Below, in pieces: positions 26,765 through 35,619 of a stretch of DNA of 64,000 bases. The position numbers and the translations under genes were made by a program. Source of the stretch: Roseicella sp. DB1501 (GTDB lineage Bacteria > Pseudomonadota > Alphaproteobacteria > Acetobacterales > Acetobacteraceae); assembly GCF_013112485.1 (NCBI RefSeq), contig NZ_JABFHG010000002.1, positions 186,001 through 250,000 of the forward strand, written 5' to 3'. The notes under the pieces were generated by a model. It saw only the letters and a list, made by a program, of their open reading frames with translations. It ran no database searches and was not told the origin of the DNA. How positions within the stretch are numbered: position 1 is the first letter of the stretch; the number at the start of each line of letters is the position of its first letter.

Positions 26765-27122
26765 CTCTGTCCCTGATGCCCTGCGGGAGGGTCAGTCTCC
26801 GGCCCCGGCCCAGGGGGCATGACGCGGGCCTTGACGCGAGCCTTGCCTGGCAGGCCGTTGATTGTGGGGCAGATTCCGCCGGTGCCGCGGGCCAGCCCTG
26901 CGGCGAACGCTCTAGCGCGCATCAGGAAATGCGTCGAGGGGCGACACGGCCGGGGCGCCCAGACGCCGTCCCGGAACGGGATCGCGCCCCCGGGTCGGCG
27001 AGCGGCCCGGGGGCGAGCTGGGTACGACCGGGGAGCCCAGGCCCCCGATGGCCCGGATGCGGGATGGGCTGGATCGCAGGTCCGGCGCCCGGATCAGGGG
27101 CGCCGGGCCGCGACCCGGCCGG
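26765..27122. other. 358-base recA-alaS intergenic region with hairpins
   Basis: No gene is seen. On the side of recA, two overlapping hairpins can form: 27102-27107 with 27114-27119, and GGCGCCC 27084-27090 with GGGCGCC 27098-27104. A stronger 10-bp stem CGCCCCCGGG/CCCGGGGGCG spans 26985-27015 (loop 11). None is followed by a T-run on the minus strand. They probably end recA transcription or slow it before alaS. The alaS promoter should lie in 26780-26900, but I cannot pick it out. Confidence 0.45.
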
Positions 27123-28172
<1,050 letters not shown>

Positions 28173-28310
28173 CCTGGCTGCCCCTGTCCTCGATCCGCCG
28201 GTCTACAACCGACGCGCTTTATGGATGCGGATATTTCGCTCGAAACCTAACGTGCCGCGATGGGCTGTGGGACCCCTGGCCCTCTGCCCTGCCCTGGCTG
28301 CGTGCTGCAG

Positions 28311-28354
28311 AGTATGGCCTTGCTGACTGCCGAAAACAAGAACATTTAGTAAAC
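28311..28354 (-). promoter_or_regulatory. candidate recA promoter with LexA box
   Basis: Read on the minus strand, TTGTTT (28334-28339) and CATACT (28311-28316) are 17 bases apart. Directly upstream is GTTT-N7-GTTC (28340-28354), matching 7 of 8 defined bases of the alphaproteobacterial LexA box GTTC-N7-GTTC. The box abuts the -35 and overlaps the stop codon of the upstream kinase gene. The leader would be about 130 bases. Confidence 0.45.
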
Positions 28355-29827
28355 ATCGCCATGGATCGCCGCCCCTTCGACCCCGGCGACGGGCCGCGGC
28401 GACAGGGCGGCCGCCACCTCGCGCAGCAGTGCCGCCGGCTCGAAGGGCTTGCCGAGGACGCGGAATTCCTCCCCCGCCCACGTCGCTGCCCCGTAGCCCG
28501 ACAGCAGCAGCACCGGCAGTCCCGGCCAGCGCCGGCGCAACCCGCGCGCCAGGGCCAGCCCGTCCATCCCCGGCAGGACCAGGTCGCTGACCAGCAGGCT
28601 CGGCGCCGGCTGCCCGGCCAGCCGTTCCAGCGCCGATTCGGCGCTCCCCGCCGCCAGCACGGCATGCCCGGCCCGTTGCAGCAAGCGGGTGCCGAGCCGG
28701 CGCAGCGACGCCTCGTCCTCGACGAACAGGACCAGGGCTGGCGGCCCCTCCGCTGATGGCCCCGGCTCCGGCGTTGGCGGCAGCAGCAGGCGGAAGCAGG
28801 CCCCCTCCCCCGGCCGGCTCTCGACACCGACATGCCCGCCCAGCCCGGCCAGGATGTCCCGCACCGTGGCGAGGCCGAGGCCGGTGCCGCCCGCCTTCGC
28901 CCGGCCGGTGACGAAGGGCTCGAAAAGGCGCGGCAGGAGTTCGGGCGGGATGCCGGTGCCGGTATCCGCCACCTCGAGCGCGAGCCAGGCGCCGGGCGGC
29001 AGCCCTTCGCTGCCCGGCGGGTGAAAGCCGGTCGCGATGCGCAGCCGGCCGCCGCCGGGCATGGCGTCCCGGGCATTCGCCGCCAGGTTCAGCAGGAGCT
29101 GGTCGAGCTGCGCCGGCACCATGCGCAGCCAGCGCCCCGGCGCGGCAAGGGCGAGATCGAGCCGCATGTCGCGCCCGAGCAGGTGCCGCAGCAGCGGCGC
29201 CGCGCCGCGGATCGCCGCATCCAGCTCCAGCGGCTGCGGCGCGGCGGCCTCGCCCCGCCCGTCGGCCAGCACCCGGCGGAGCAAGCCGGCGCCGCGGCGC
29301 GCGGCGTCCTCGAGATGCCGCAACTCCCGCTCGGCGGCCGGTGGCAGGCCGGCCTCCCGCACCGCCCCAGCGCCTACGAGGATCGTGGCCAGAAGGTTGT
29401 TGACGTCATGCACCACGCCGCCGGCCAGCCGGCCCAGCTGCACCAGCCGGCCCGTCTCGCCGCCCATCTCCGCCGCCCGCAGCAGCAGCCAGCCGGCCGG
29501 GCAGGATGGCAGGGCGGCGAGCGAGACCTCCCATGCCGCCGCGCCCGGCGCCGCCGGCGGCAGGCGCAGCGGCGGCGAGGCGATCCCGGCCCGCGCTGCC
29601 GCCAGGGCCGAGGCCAGGACCGGCCCGGCCTCGGCGGCGAAGAGCGCGGCGAGCGGCAGGCCCGGCGCAACCGCTTCCCCCGCCAGCCGCGCCAGGGCGG
29701 CATTCGCGGCGACCAGGCAAGCCGCGCCGTCGAGCAGCGCGAGTCCCTCGCCGAGGCCGTCGGCGAGCATCCGGAAGCCCGCGAGGAGGCTGGCCTCCGG
29801 CTGCGCTTCAGTTCCGGGCTCAGCCAC
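28346..29827 (-). CDS. CckA-like hybrid histidine kinase with receiver domain
   Basis: The 493-residue protein has a PAS-like region (about 18-115), a phosphorylation site H140 in GRLAGGVVHDVNNLLATIL, and an ATPase domain. The ATPase has N251 (LNLAANARDAM), DTGTGIPPE and GTGLGLATV. A receiver domain (364-475) has phospho-acceptor D415 (SDLVLPGMDG) and K460. The GG-HD-NNLL box and fused receiver resemble CckA, the kinase upstream of CtrA, and the position next to recA/alaS fits. Unlike typical CckA there are no membrane helices. The start is inferred as GTG 29827, which overlaps the flhB stop by 8 bases; ATG 29770 is an alternative. Confidence 0.75.
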   Translation of the reverse strand: MAEPGTEAQPEASLLAGFRMLADGLGEGLALLDGAACLVAANAALARLAGEAVAPGLPLAALFAAEAGPVLASALAAARAGIASPPLRLPPAAPGAAAWEVSLAALPSCPAGWLLLRAAEMGGETGRLVQLGRLAGGVVHDVNNLLATILVGAGAVREAGLPPAAERELRHLEDAARRGAGLLRRVLADGRGEAAAPQPLELDAAIRGAAPLLRHLLGRDMRLDLALAAPGRWLRMVPAQLDQLLLNLAANARDAMPGGGRLRIATGFHPPGSEGLPPGAWLALEVADTGTGIPPELLPRLFEPFVTGRAKAGGTGLGLATVRDILAGLGGHVGVESRPGEGACFRLLLPPTPEPGPSAEGPPALVLFVEDEASLRRLGTRLLQRAGHAVLAAGSAESALERLAGQPAPSLLVSDLVLPGMDGLALARGLRRRWPGLPVLLLSGYGAATWAGEEFRVLGKPFEPAALLREVAAALSPRPVAGVEGAAIHGDVY

Positions 29828-30866
29828 GCGCCGAGCGGCCCTGCAGCCGCCAGACATAGGAGATGATCTCGGCCACCGCCTGCCAGTGCTCTGCCGGGAT
29901 CTCGGTATCGACCTCCAGCCGGTAGAGGGCGCGGGCAAGCGGCGGGTTGGCGACCAGCGGCACGCCATGCTCCTCGGCCACCGCCCGGATGCGCGCCGCC
30001 ATCTCGTCGACCCCCTTCGCCACCAGCCGCGGCGCCGCGGACTGCCCCTGCTGATAGGACAGAGCGATAGCGTAATGTGTTGGGTTCGTGATGACAACCG
30101 TAGCCTTTGGCACCGCGGCCAGCATGCGCTGCCGCGCCCGGCCCTCCCGCAACCGGCGGAGCCGCGCCTTCACATGCGGATCGCCCTCGACGTCCCGCAT
30201 CTCCTCGCGCAGGTCCTCGCGGCTCATCCGCAGCTGGCGCAGATGCCGCCAGCGGACCAGCAGCAGGTCGAGGACGGCGAGGACGGCGAAGGCGCCGAGC
30301 GCGACCACGAGCAGATGCAGCGCCTCGCGGCCGATGCGTCCGGGCAGCGCCCCGACCGGCTGGTGCAGCACCGCCGCGAGGCTCTGCAGATCCACCGCCA
30401 GCCAGAGCGCCCCGCCCACCACCGCGAGTTTCAGCAGGGTGCGCGGCAGCTCGAACCAGGCCTCCTTCCCGATGATCTTCTGCAGGCCCTTGCCCGGATT
30501 GAGGCGCCCGAGATCCGGCAGCACCGCTTCCGGCCGCAGCAGCAGGCCGGATTGCGCCAGATGGCCGAGGATGGCGGCCATCGCGGTCGCGGCGATCACC
30601 GGCAGGGCGAGATGCGCGGCGGCCCGCAGCAGGCCGAGCGCCGCCGCGGCATCGGGCGCCGGCGCCTCGAGCAGGGCCTGCAGCGCGTGCAGCCAGGCGA
30701 GCCCGGCCGCGGGCAGGGTCAGGACGCCGGCCAGCGTCGCGGCGAGCAGCGTGGCGAAGGTCGCGGCCTCGCGCGAGACCGGCACCTGCCCCTGCTCGCG
30801 CGCCTTGTCCAGCCGGCGCTGTGTCGGGGCTTCCGAACGATCCTCGGCATCCTGCCCCTCGGCCAT
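29820..30866 (-). CDS. flhB: flagellar export gate protein FlhB
   Basis: The 348-residue inner-membrane protein switches the flagellar type III exporter from rod/hook to filament substrates. It begins DAEDRSEAPTQRRLDKAREQGQVPVS, has four membrane segments (about 35-55, 88-108, 145-165, 185-205) and the self-cleavage site NPTH at 261-264 in VVITNPTHYAIAL. It ends with the normal short cytoplasmic tail. It follows fliR by 3 bases, and its last codons are overlapped by the kinase gene. Confidence 0.96.
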   Translation of the reverse strand: MAEGQDAEDRSEAPTQRRLDKAREQGQVPVSREAATFATLLAATLAGVLTLPAAGLAWLHALQALLEAPAPDAAAALGLLRAAAHLALPVIAATAMAAILGHLAQSGLLLRPEAVLPDLGRLNPGKGLQKIIGKEAWFELPRTLLKLAVVGGALWLAVDLQSLAAVLHQPVGALPGRIGREALHLLVVALGAFAVLAVLDLLLVRWRHLRQLRMSREDLREEMRDVEGDPHVKARLRRLREGRARQRMLAAVPKATVVITNPTHYAIALSYQQGQSAAPRLVAKGVDEMAARIRAVAEEHGVPLVANPPLARALYRLEVDTEIPAEHWQAVAEIISYVWRLQGRSARG

Positions 30867-30869
30867 GGC

Positions 30870-31631
30870 TCAGGACAGGCCAGGCAGCGCGGACAGCCGG
30901 TCTCGCATCGCCGCCAGCCAGGTGCCGAGCAGGGCCGGCAGCAACATCGCCAGCAGCAGCAACCCGCCGAGGATCTGGCCAGGGGCGGAGAGCGTGAAGA
31001 CCTGGACCTGCGGCGCCAGCCGCGACAGCAGGCCGAGGGCGAACTGCCCGACGATATTGGCCAGCACCAGCGGCGCGGCGAGGCGCAGCGCCAGCGAGAG
31101 GCTGTCCGCCACCGCCTGCGCCAGGCTCGCCGCCTGCGCCGGCACCGGCAGGCCGTCCCCCGCTGGCAGCACCGCATAGCTCTCGGCCAGCGCCCGCAGC
31201 GGCAGCGCGTAGAGCCCGGTCGAGAGCACCAGCACCGCCGCGGCGAGGCCGAAGAAGCGCGATAGCACGGTGCCCTGCGCGCCGAAGGCGGCATCGCCCT
31301 GCAGCGGGCTCGCCAGCCCCACCATCAGCGCCATCACCTGCCCGGCCTGGGAGAGCGCCAGCTCCAGCAGTCGCGCCAGCGTGCCGAGCCAGAGGCCGAT
31401 CACCGTCTCGATCGCCAGCAGGCGGAGCAGCGCCGGCACGTCCTCGGTCATCGGCGGCAGGCCGGGCTGCGCCAGCGGCAGGACCAGCGCGCTGAGGCCG
31501 AGGACCAAAGCGAGGCGGATCGTCGCCGGCACCTCGGCCGCGCCGAGGCCCGGCAGCAGCATCACCGCCGCGCCGATACGCGCGACGACCAGCATGGCGT
31601 GGAAGACCAGGTCCGGCAGCGGCTCGCTCAC
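30870..31631 (-). CDS. fliR: flagellar export gate protein FliR
   Basis: The 253-residue membrane protein is part of the FliPQR gate complex. It has about six hydrophobic segments and the family sequences VARIGAAVMLLPGLGAAEVP and QAGQVMALMVGLASPLQG, and it ends in a short hydrophilic tail. The start is GTG 31631, overlapping the fliQ stop (GTGA), which gives the usual length. A longer frame runs back through fliQ in another phase and has no support. Confidence 0.93.
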   Translation of the reverse strand: MSEPLPDLVFHAMLVVARIGAAVMLLPGLGAAEVPATIRLALVLGLSALVLPLAQPGLPPMTEDVPALLRLLAIETVIGLWLGTLARLLELALSQAGQVMALMVGLASPLQGDAAFGAQGTVLSRFFGLAAAVLVLSTGLYALPLRALAESYAVLPAGDGLPVPAQAASLAQAVADSLSLALRLAAPLVLANIVGQFALGLLSRLAPQVQVFTLSAPGQILGGLLLLAMLLPALLGTWLAAMRDRLSALPGLS

Positions 31632-31906
31632 CGCGGCGTCGCCCCGATCTCGACGATTCGTTCGTAGAGCTGCCCGGCATAGCCCTGCACGGCGAGCGTC
31701 ATGCGCGGGGCGAGCAACGTCAGCACCACTGCCATGGCGGCGAGCTTCGGCAGGAAGGCGAGCGTCTGCTCCTGGATCTGGGTCATCGCCTGCAGCACCG
31801 AGACCAGGAGGCCGATGCCGAGCATCGCCAGGAGCGGCGGCCAGGCGAGCTGCAGAGCCAGCCACAGCGCCTCGCGCAGCGCCAGCGCGGTCGGATCGCC
31901 GTCCAC
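31628..31906 (-). CDS. fliQ: flagellar export gate protein FliQ
   Basis: The 92-residue protein has the two hydrophobic hairpin helices of FliQ, with LLVSVLQAMTQIQEQTLAFLPK between them, the most conserved stretch of the family. The start codon is GTG, 3 bases after the fliE stop. It works with FliP and FliR as the export channel at the base of the flagellum. Confidence 0.93.
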   Translation of the reverse strand: MDGDPTALALREALWLALQLAWPPLLAMLGIGLLVSVLQAMTQIQEQTLAFLPKLAAMAVVLTLLAPRMTLAVQGYAGQLYERIVEIGATPR

Positions 31907-31909
31907 GGG

Positions 31910-32206
31910 CTAGATCGGCATCCGCATGACGTCCTGATAGGCCGAGACCACCTTGTCGCGCAGCGTCACCGCGGTCTGCAGCGCCATCTCGGCGCGCGAC
32001 ACGGCGAGCACGACATCGGTGACGCTGCCCTGGCCGAGCAGCGCCTGTGTGCTGGCGGCATCGGCGGCATGGCCGATCTCGACCGCGCCCTTGGCGGCGC
32101 GGCGCAACGTCTCGCCGAAGCCGCCGGCGCCCTCCGCGCCGCCGGCCTGCGCCTGCACGCTGCGATAGGCGGCGGCCGCCTGCACCGGGGCGAGGGAGGC
32201 CGGCAT
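31910..32206 (-). CDS. fliE: flagellar hook-basal body protein FliE
   Basis: The 98-residue protein joins the MS ring to the proximal rod. The C-terminal half (VTDVVLAVSRAEMALQTAVTLRDKVVSAYQDVMRMPI split over 170 helical bases) is diagnostic of FliE, ending in the typical YQDVMRMPI. Its ATG shares one base with the flgC stop (TGATG), indicating coupled translation. Confidence 0.93.
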   Translation of the reverse strand: MPASLAPVQAAAAYRSVQAQAGGAEGAGGFGETLRRAAKGAVEIGHAADAASTQALLGQGSVTDVVLAVSRAEMALQTAVTLRDKVVSAYQDVMRMPI

Positions 32207-32613
32207 CAGCGCAGCGCCTCGATGGTGCGGGTCAGCATGCCGCGCGTGACCTCGAGCACCGAGAGGTTGGCGCTGTAGCTGCGCTGCGCCTCCCGCATGT
32301 CCATCATCTCGACCATGCTGTCGACATTCGGGCGCTTGACGTAGCCCCGGGTATCGGCCGCCGGATGGCCGGGATCGTGCACCTCCGGGAAGTCGTCGGG
32401 CGCCGTGCCGATGCGCCGCACCGCCACCGTCTCGGCGCCGAGGGCGCGGTCGAGATGGCTGCCGAAGGTGACCGTCCGGCGCCGGTAGGGATCGGCGCCC
32501 GGCGATTCGCCGGTGCTGTCCTGGTTGGCGAGGTTCTCCGCCACCACCCGCAACCGGGTGGATTGCGCCGCCATGCCGGCGGCGGAGATGCGCAGCGCCT
32601 TTTCGAGGTCCAT
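32206..32613 (-). CDS. flgC: flagellar proximal rod protein FlgC
   Basis: The 135-residue rod protein starts MDLEKALRISAAGMAAQSTR with the ENLAN box of rod and hook proteins. It continues with GYVKRPNVDSMVEMMDM and ends in the conserved amphipathic helix (AQRSYSANLSVLEVTRGML). Exported through the flagellar type III system. It follows flgB by 14 bases. Confidence 0.95.
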   Translation of the reverse strand: MDLEKALRISAAGMAAQSTRLRVVAENLANQDSTGESPGADPYRRRTVTFGSHLDRALGAETVAVRRIGTAPDDFPEVHDPGHPAADTRGYVKRPNVDSMVEMMDMREAQRSYSANLSVLEVTRGMLTRTIEALR

Positions 32614-32627
32614 GCGAGGTCAGCTCC

Positions 32628-33020
32628 CTATTGCGAGCGGCCGAGGGCGGTGCGGAACAGGCCGAGCCAGCGCCGGTGCAGCCCGATGGCAAGCGCATGC
32701 GCGTTGTCGGTATCGGCGACCTTCATCGCCTCGACATCGAGCGAGACGGCGTTGCCGTTCGGTGCGACCTCGGCCGGATGCCGCTCCGCCACCGCCCGGG
32801 CGATGCCCGTGCTGCCGAGATGCTGCGCATCGGTGCGGGCCATCCCGAGATCGGCGCCGCCCTGCCGGGCGACGAGCCGGGCAAAGTCGCCGAGATCGCG
32901 CGGGCGGTAGCCGGGCGTGTCGGCATTGGCGATGTTCTGCGCCAGGACGCGCTGCCGGGCGTCGAGCCAAGCGAGCCGGCGTTCGGCAAGGGCGAGGGTC
33001 GGGCTCTGCGACGGGTCCAT
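32628..33020 (-). CDS. flgB: flagellar proximal rod protein FlgB
   Basis: The 130-residue rod protein has the N-terminal helix with QNIANADTPGYRPRDL, typical of FlgB, and a C-terminal helix with the conserved hydrophobic spacing. The sequence near residue 85-100 (PNGNAVSLDVEAMKVADTD) matches the family's NGN-V-E-E region in degenerate form. AAGG lies about 9 bases before the ATG. It is the first gene of the minus-strand flagellar operon flgB-flgC-fliE-fliQ-fliR-flhB-kinase. Confidence 0.93.
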   Translation of the reverse strand: MDPSQSPTLALAERRLAWLDARQRVLAQNIANADTPGYRPRDLGDFARLVARQGGADLGMARTDAQHLGSTGIARAVAERHPAEVAPNGNAVSLDVEAMKVADTDNAHALAIGLHRRWLGLFRTALGRSQ

Positions 33021-33117
33021 GCCCCAAGCCTTGCCGGCGCCGGGCGAAGATTCGGTAAATCCGTCGCCTCGCGCCGCGACGAGGCTTTCTTAACCACTGC
33101 CGGCAAAAGCTGCCGGC
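33021..33117. promoter_or_regulatory. divergent flagellar promoter region
   Basis: The 97-base gap separates flgB from the plus-strand flagellar genes. It has three TGCCGGC heptamers (33032-33038, 33098-33104, 33111-33117), the last touching the ATG at 33118. A TTAACCA sequence (33090-33096) resembles half of a CtrA site (TTAA-N7-TTAA), but the second half is missing. Neither a sigma-70 pair nor a complete sigma-54 site is clear. Confidence 0.35.
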
Positions 33118-33363
33118 ATGAGCAGTCCCGACCCCGCCCCCACCCTGGCCGCCATCGAAGCGATGCACGGCACCCTGGCTGTCGCCCGCGCCCTGGTCGA
33201 ATCCGGCCGGGAGGTCGATCTCGGTGGGCTCGATGGCGGCACGGCGGCCCTCTGCGCCGCCGTCACGCTGCTCCCGCGCGAGGCGGGCCGCGCCATGCTG
33301 CCGGCGCTGCTCGTCCTGCTGGCCGAGGTCGATGCGCTGCGGGGCGCCCTGCAGCCCGGGTGA
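33118..33363 (+). CDS. small unknown protein at the head of the fliO-fliP operon
   Basis: The 81-residue protein is mostly Ala and Leu and predicted helical, with no membrane segment strong enough to call. It is acidic. I do not recognise a family. Its place directly before fliO, the 32-base spacing and matching codon use suggest a flagellar accessory such as a small chaperone or regulator; that is inference. No clear ribosome-binding site precedes the ATG. Confidence 0.55.
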   Translation: MSSPDPAPTLAAIEAMHGTLAVARALVESGREVDLGGLDGGTAALCAAVTLLPREAGRAMLPALLVLLAEVDALRGALQPG

Positions 33364-33395
33364 TCAGCCCTTCTCTTGCGGCAGGAGGCCGAAGC

Positions 33396-33656
33396 TTGAC
33401 CCTGGATACCGACATGCTGCTCCGCGCGGCGGGTGCCCTCGCCATCCTGGTGGTGCCGATCTGGCTCGCCATCCGGGCGCTGCGCGGCGGCCGTCGGGTC
33501 CGGCCCGGCCGCCGCCTCGCCCTCGAGGAATCGCTCGCCCTCGACCCGCGCCGCCGCCTGCTGCTGGTCCGCTGCGACGGGCGGGGCCTGCTGCTGCTGA
33601 CCGGCGGCACCCAGGATACCGTCCTCGGCTGGCTTCCGGAGCAAGGCGCGCGATGA
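33396..33656 (+). CDS. fliO: FliO-like flagellar assembly protein
   Basis: The 86-residue protein has one membrane helix near the N-terminus (LLRAAGALAILVVPIWLAIR) and a small basic cytoplasmic domain with LLLVRCDGRGLLLLTGG, the core of the FliO/MopB family. FliO helps FliP insert and oligomerise. The start is TTG 33396: AGGAGG lies exactly 7 bases upstream, and no ATG or GTG is as well placed. Its stop overlaps the fliP ATG (ATGA). Confidence 0.8.
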   Translation: MTLDTDMLLRAAGALAILVVPIWLAIRALRGGRRVRPGRRLALEESLALDPRRRLLLVRCDGRGLLLLTGGTQDTVLGWLPEQGAR

Positions 33657-34390
33657 GACTCCTTGGCTGGGTCGCGCTGCTTTCGGCCATGGCGCTGCCG
33701 GCGGCGGCGCAGAGCGTCAGCATCGATCTCGGCGCCGCCGGGCAGGCCGGCGCCACCTCGCGCCTGGTGCAGCTCACGGCGCTGATCGGCGTGCTCTCCC
33801 TCGCCCCCTCCCTGCTGGTGATGGCGACCGCCTTCACGCGCATCGTCATCGTCCTGTCGCTGCTGCGCAGCGCCATCGGCGCGCAGGGCGTGCCACCCAA
33901 CCCGGTGCTGATCGGGCTGGCGCTGTTCCTCACCCTGTTTGTCATGCAGCCGGTGCTCGACCAGAGCTGGACCGGCGGCATCCAGCCCCTGATGCAGGGC
34001 CGCATCGGCGAGATCGACGGGCTCACCGCCGCGGCCGAGCCCTTCCGCCGCTTCATGGCGGATCAGGTGGGGGAGGCTGATCTCTCGCTCTTCCTCGACC
34101 TCGCCAAGCTGCCGCCGGTGCCCGACGGCGCGGCGGCGGATCAGATCCCCTGGCGGGCGCTGCTGCCGGCCTTCCTGGTGAGCGAGCTGAAGCGCGCCTT
34201 CGAAATCGGCTTCCTGCTCTTCCTGCCCTTCCTCGTGCTCGACATGGTGGTGGCCAGCCTGCTGATGTCGCTCGGCATGATGATGCTGCCGCCGAACGTC
34301 GTGGCGCTGCCCTTCAAGCTGATCTTCTTCGTGCTGATCGATGGCTGGCGGCTGGTGGCGGGCAGCCTGGTGCAGGGCTTCGGCACGTGA
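33653..34390 (+). CDS. fliP: flagellar export gate protein FliP
   Basis: The 245-residue membrane protein has a cleavable signal (MRLLGWVALLSAMALPAAA), then the FliP core. FTRIVIVLSLLRSAIG, PPNPVLIGLALFLTLFVMQP and FLVSELKRAFEIGFLLFLPF are all strongly conserved. It ends DGWRLVAGSLVQGF as usual. Translation is coupled to fliO by a 4-base overlap. It ends at a strong hairpin. Confidence 0.97.
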   Translation: MRLLGWVALLSAMALPAAAQSVSIDLGAAGQAGATSRLVQLTALIGVLSLAPSLLVMATAFTRIVIVLSLLRSAIGAQGVPPNPVLIGLALFLTLFVMQPVLDQSWTGGIQPLMQGRIGEIDGLTAAAEPFRRFMADQVGEADLSLFLDLAKLPPVPDGAAADQIPWRALLPAFLVSELKRAFEIGFLLFLPFLVLDMVVASLLMSLGMMMLPPNVVALPFKLIFFVLIDGWRLVAGSLVQGFGT

Positions 34391-34491
34391 CTACAGCGGA
34401 CTGCGTTCAATACGGAACGCTGCTCCGCTGTAGTGCCTTGTTATCAGAGCGGATTCACGCGTCCGGGCGTTCACGCCCCCCCACGATCCGC
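34391..34491 (+). terminator. compound hairpin after fliP
   Basis: CTACAGCGGA (34391-34400) starts right after the stop and pairs with TCCGCTGTAG (34424-34433). Inside it GCGTTC pairs with GAACGC (34403-34408, 34415-34420). A second structure follows: GCGGAT/ATCCGC (34449-34454, 34486-34491) enclosing GGGCG-TTCA-CGCCC. Probably the end of the fliO-fliP transcript. Confidence 0.55.
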
Positions 34492-34492
34492 G

Positions 34493-34599
34493 CTAGACCA
34501 TGATCCGCTCACACAGGGTCGCGGATCATGGTCCAGGCCGTTGTTTGATCGCGTGAGTCACGCTTTTCGGTGAGTCCACCTCAAGCGATCACGCTCCAG
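34493..34599. repeat. family B CTAG-bounded repeat, copy 3
   Basis: This 107-bp copy begins CTAGACCATGATCCGC and ends GCGATCACGCTCCAG. It matches the 19706 copy almost base for base. It lies between the fliP terminator hairpins and the end of the convergent Bug gene, 13 bases away; here it does not provide a stop codon. Confidence 0.9.
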
Positions 34600-34611
34600 G
34601 CAGCGCTTCGC

Positions 34612-35586
34612 TCAGTCCGGCGTCAGGCCCATCTGGCGCACCACGTCGGTCCATTTGGCGATCTCCGCCGCGACATAGAGTCCGAAGGCTTCCGGCGTGC
34701 CGCCCTGCGGCTGGATGCCCTGGCGCGCCAGGGCGCCGCCGACATCGGGCCGCGCCATGGCGGCCTGCAATGCGGCGTTGAGCCGGGCGATGATCGGCTG
34801 CGGCGTGCCGGCCGGGGCCAGGACACCGCCCCAGCTCACCGTCTCGAAGCCCGGCACGGTCTCGGCGATGGCGGCGAACTCCGGCGCCTCGGGCACGCGC
34901 TGCAGCGAGGAGACGGCGATGCCGCGCACCCGGCCGGCCCGCACATGCGGCAGCAGGACCGGGACGGTGTCGAAATTCACCGGGATCACCCCGGCGATGA
35001 GGTCGGCCGTCGAGGGCGAGCTGCCGCGATAGGGCACATGCGTGATCTGGATGCCGGTGAGGCTCTTCAGCAGCTCCATCGCCATATGGCCGGCCGAACC
35101 CACGCCGGCCGAGCCGTAGCTCATCCGCCCGTCCTGCGCCCGGGCATGGGCGAGGAAGCCCGGCATGTCGCGCACCGGCACGGCCGGGTGCACCGCCATG
35201 ATCTGCGGCACGATGGAGACGGCCATGACCGGGGCAAAGTCGCGCAGCGCGTCGAAGGGCGTGCGGCTGCCGTAGAGCGCCGGCCCCATGCCGTTTGGCC
35301 CGGCATTGCCCATCAGCAGGGTATAGCCGTCCGGCGCGCTGCGGGCGACGAGCTCGGCGGCGATGAAGCCGTTGGCGCCCGGCCGGTTCTCCACCACCAG
35401 GGTCTGGCCGAGCGCCTCCGTCAGACGTGGCGCGAGAAGCCGGGCGATGATGTCGCTCGCCCCGCCGGGCGGATAGGGGATGACCATGCGGATCGGCCGC
35501 TGCGGCCAATCCGCATGGGCTAGCGCCGGCATCGGCAGGGCCAGCGCGGCCCCGCCGAGCAGCATCGGGCGACGGCGCATCGCCAT
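34612..35586 (-). CDS. Bug-family (TctC) solute-binding protein
   Basis: The 324-residue periplasmic protein has a signal peptide (MAMRRRPMLLGGAALALPMP, cleavage near ALA-HA at 25). The Bug core follows: WPQRPIRMVIPYPPGGASDI, GQTLVVENRPGANG and SAPDGYTLLMGNAGP. Later motifs include ITHVPYRGSSPSTADLIAG and SWGGVLAPAGTP. ATG 35586 or 35580 could start it. No TctA/TctB is nearby. It sits 33 bases after the molybdenum hydroxylase FAD subunit gene in the same direction and may deliver or sense that enzyme's substrate. Confidence 0.9.
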   Translation of the reverse strand: MAMRRRPMLLGGAALALPMPALAHADWPQRPIRMVIPYPPGGASDIIARLLAPRLTEALGQTLVVENRPGANGFIAAELVARSAPDGYTLLMGNAGPNGMGPALYGSRTPFDALRDFAPVMAVSIVPQIMAVHPAVPVRDMPGFLAHARAQDGRMSYGSAGVGSAGHMAMELLKSLTGIQITHVPYRGSSPSTADLIAGVIPVNFDTVPVLLPHVRAGRVRGIAVSSLQRVPEAPEFAAIAETVPGFETVSWGGVLAPAGTPQPIIARLNAALQAAMARPDVGGALARQGIQPQGGTPEAFGLYVAAEIAKWTDVVRQMGLTPD

Positions 35587-35619
35587 TGGGCCGCCCCTGC
35601 CCCGTCCTCCCGGCCTGCC

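Noticed and set aside
24722-26776. 684-codon frame opposite alaS
   Set aside because: Antisense of a universally conserved gene; low-complexity His/Asp/Arg/Leu composition and no start signals.
34391-34599. Possible insertion sequence after fliP
   Set aside because: Only hairpins and a family B repeat are present; there is no transposase or target duplication beyond CTAG.
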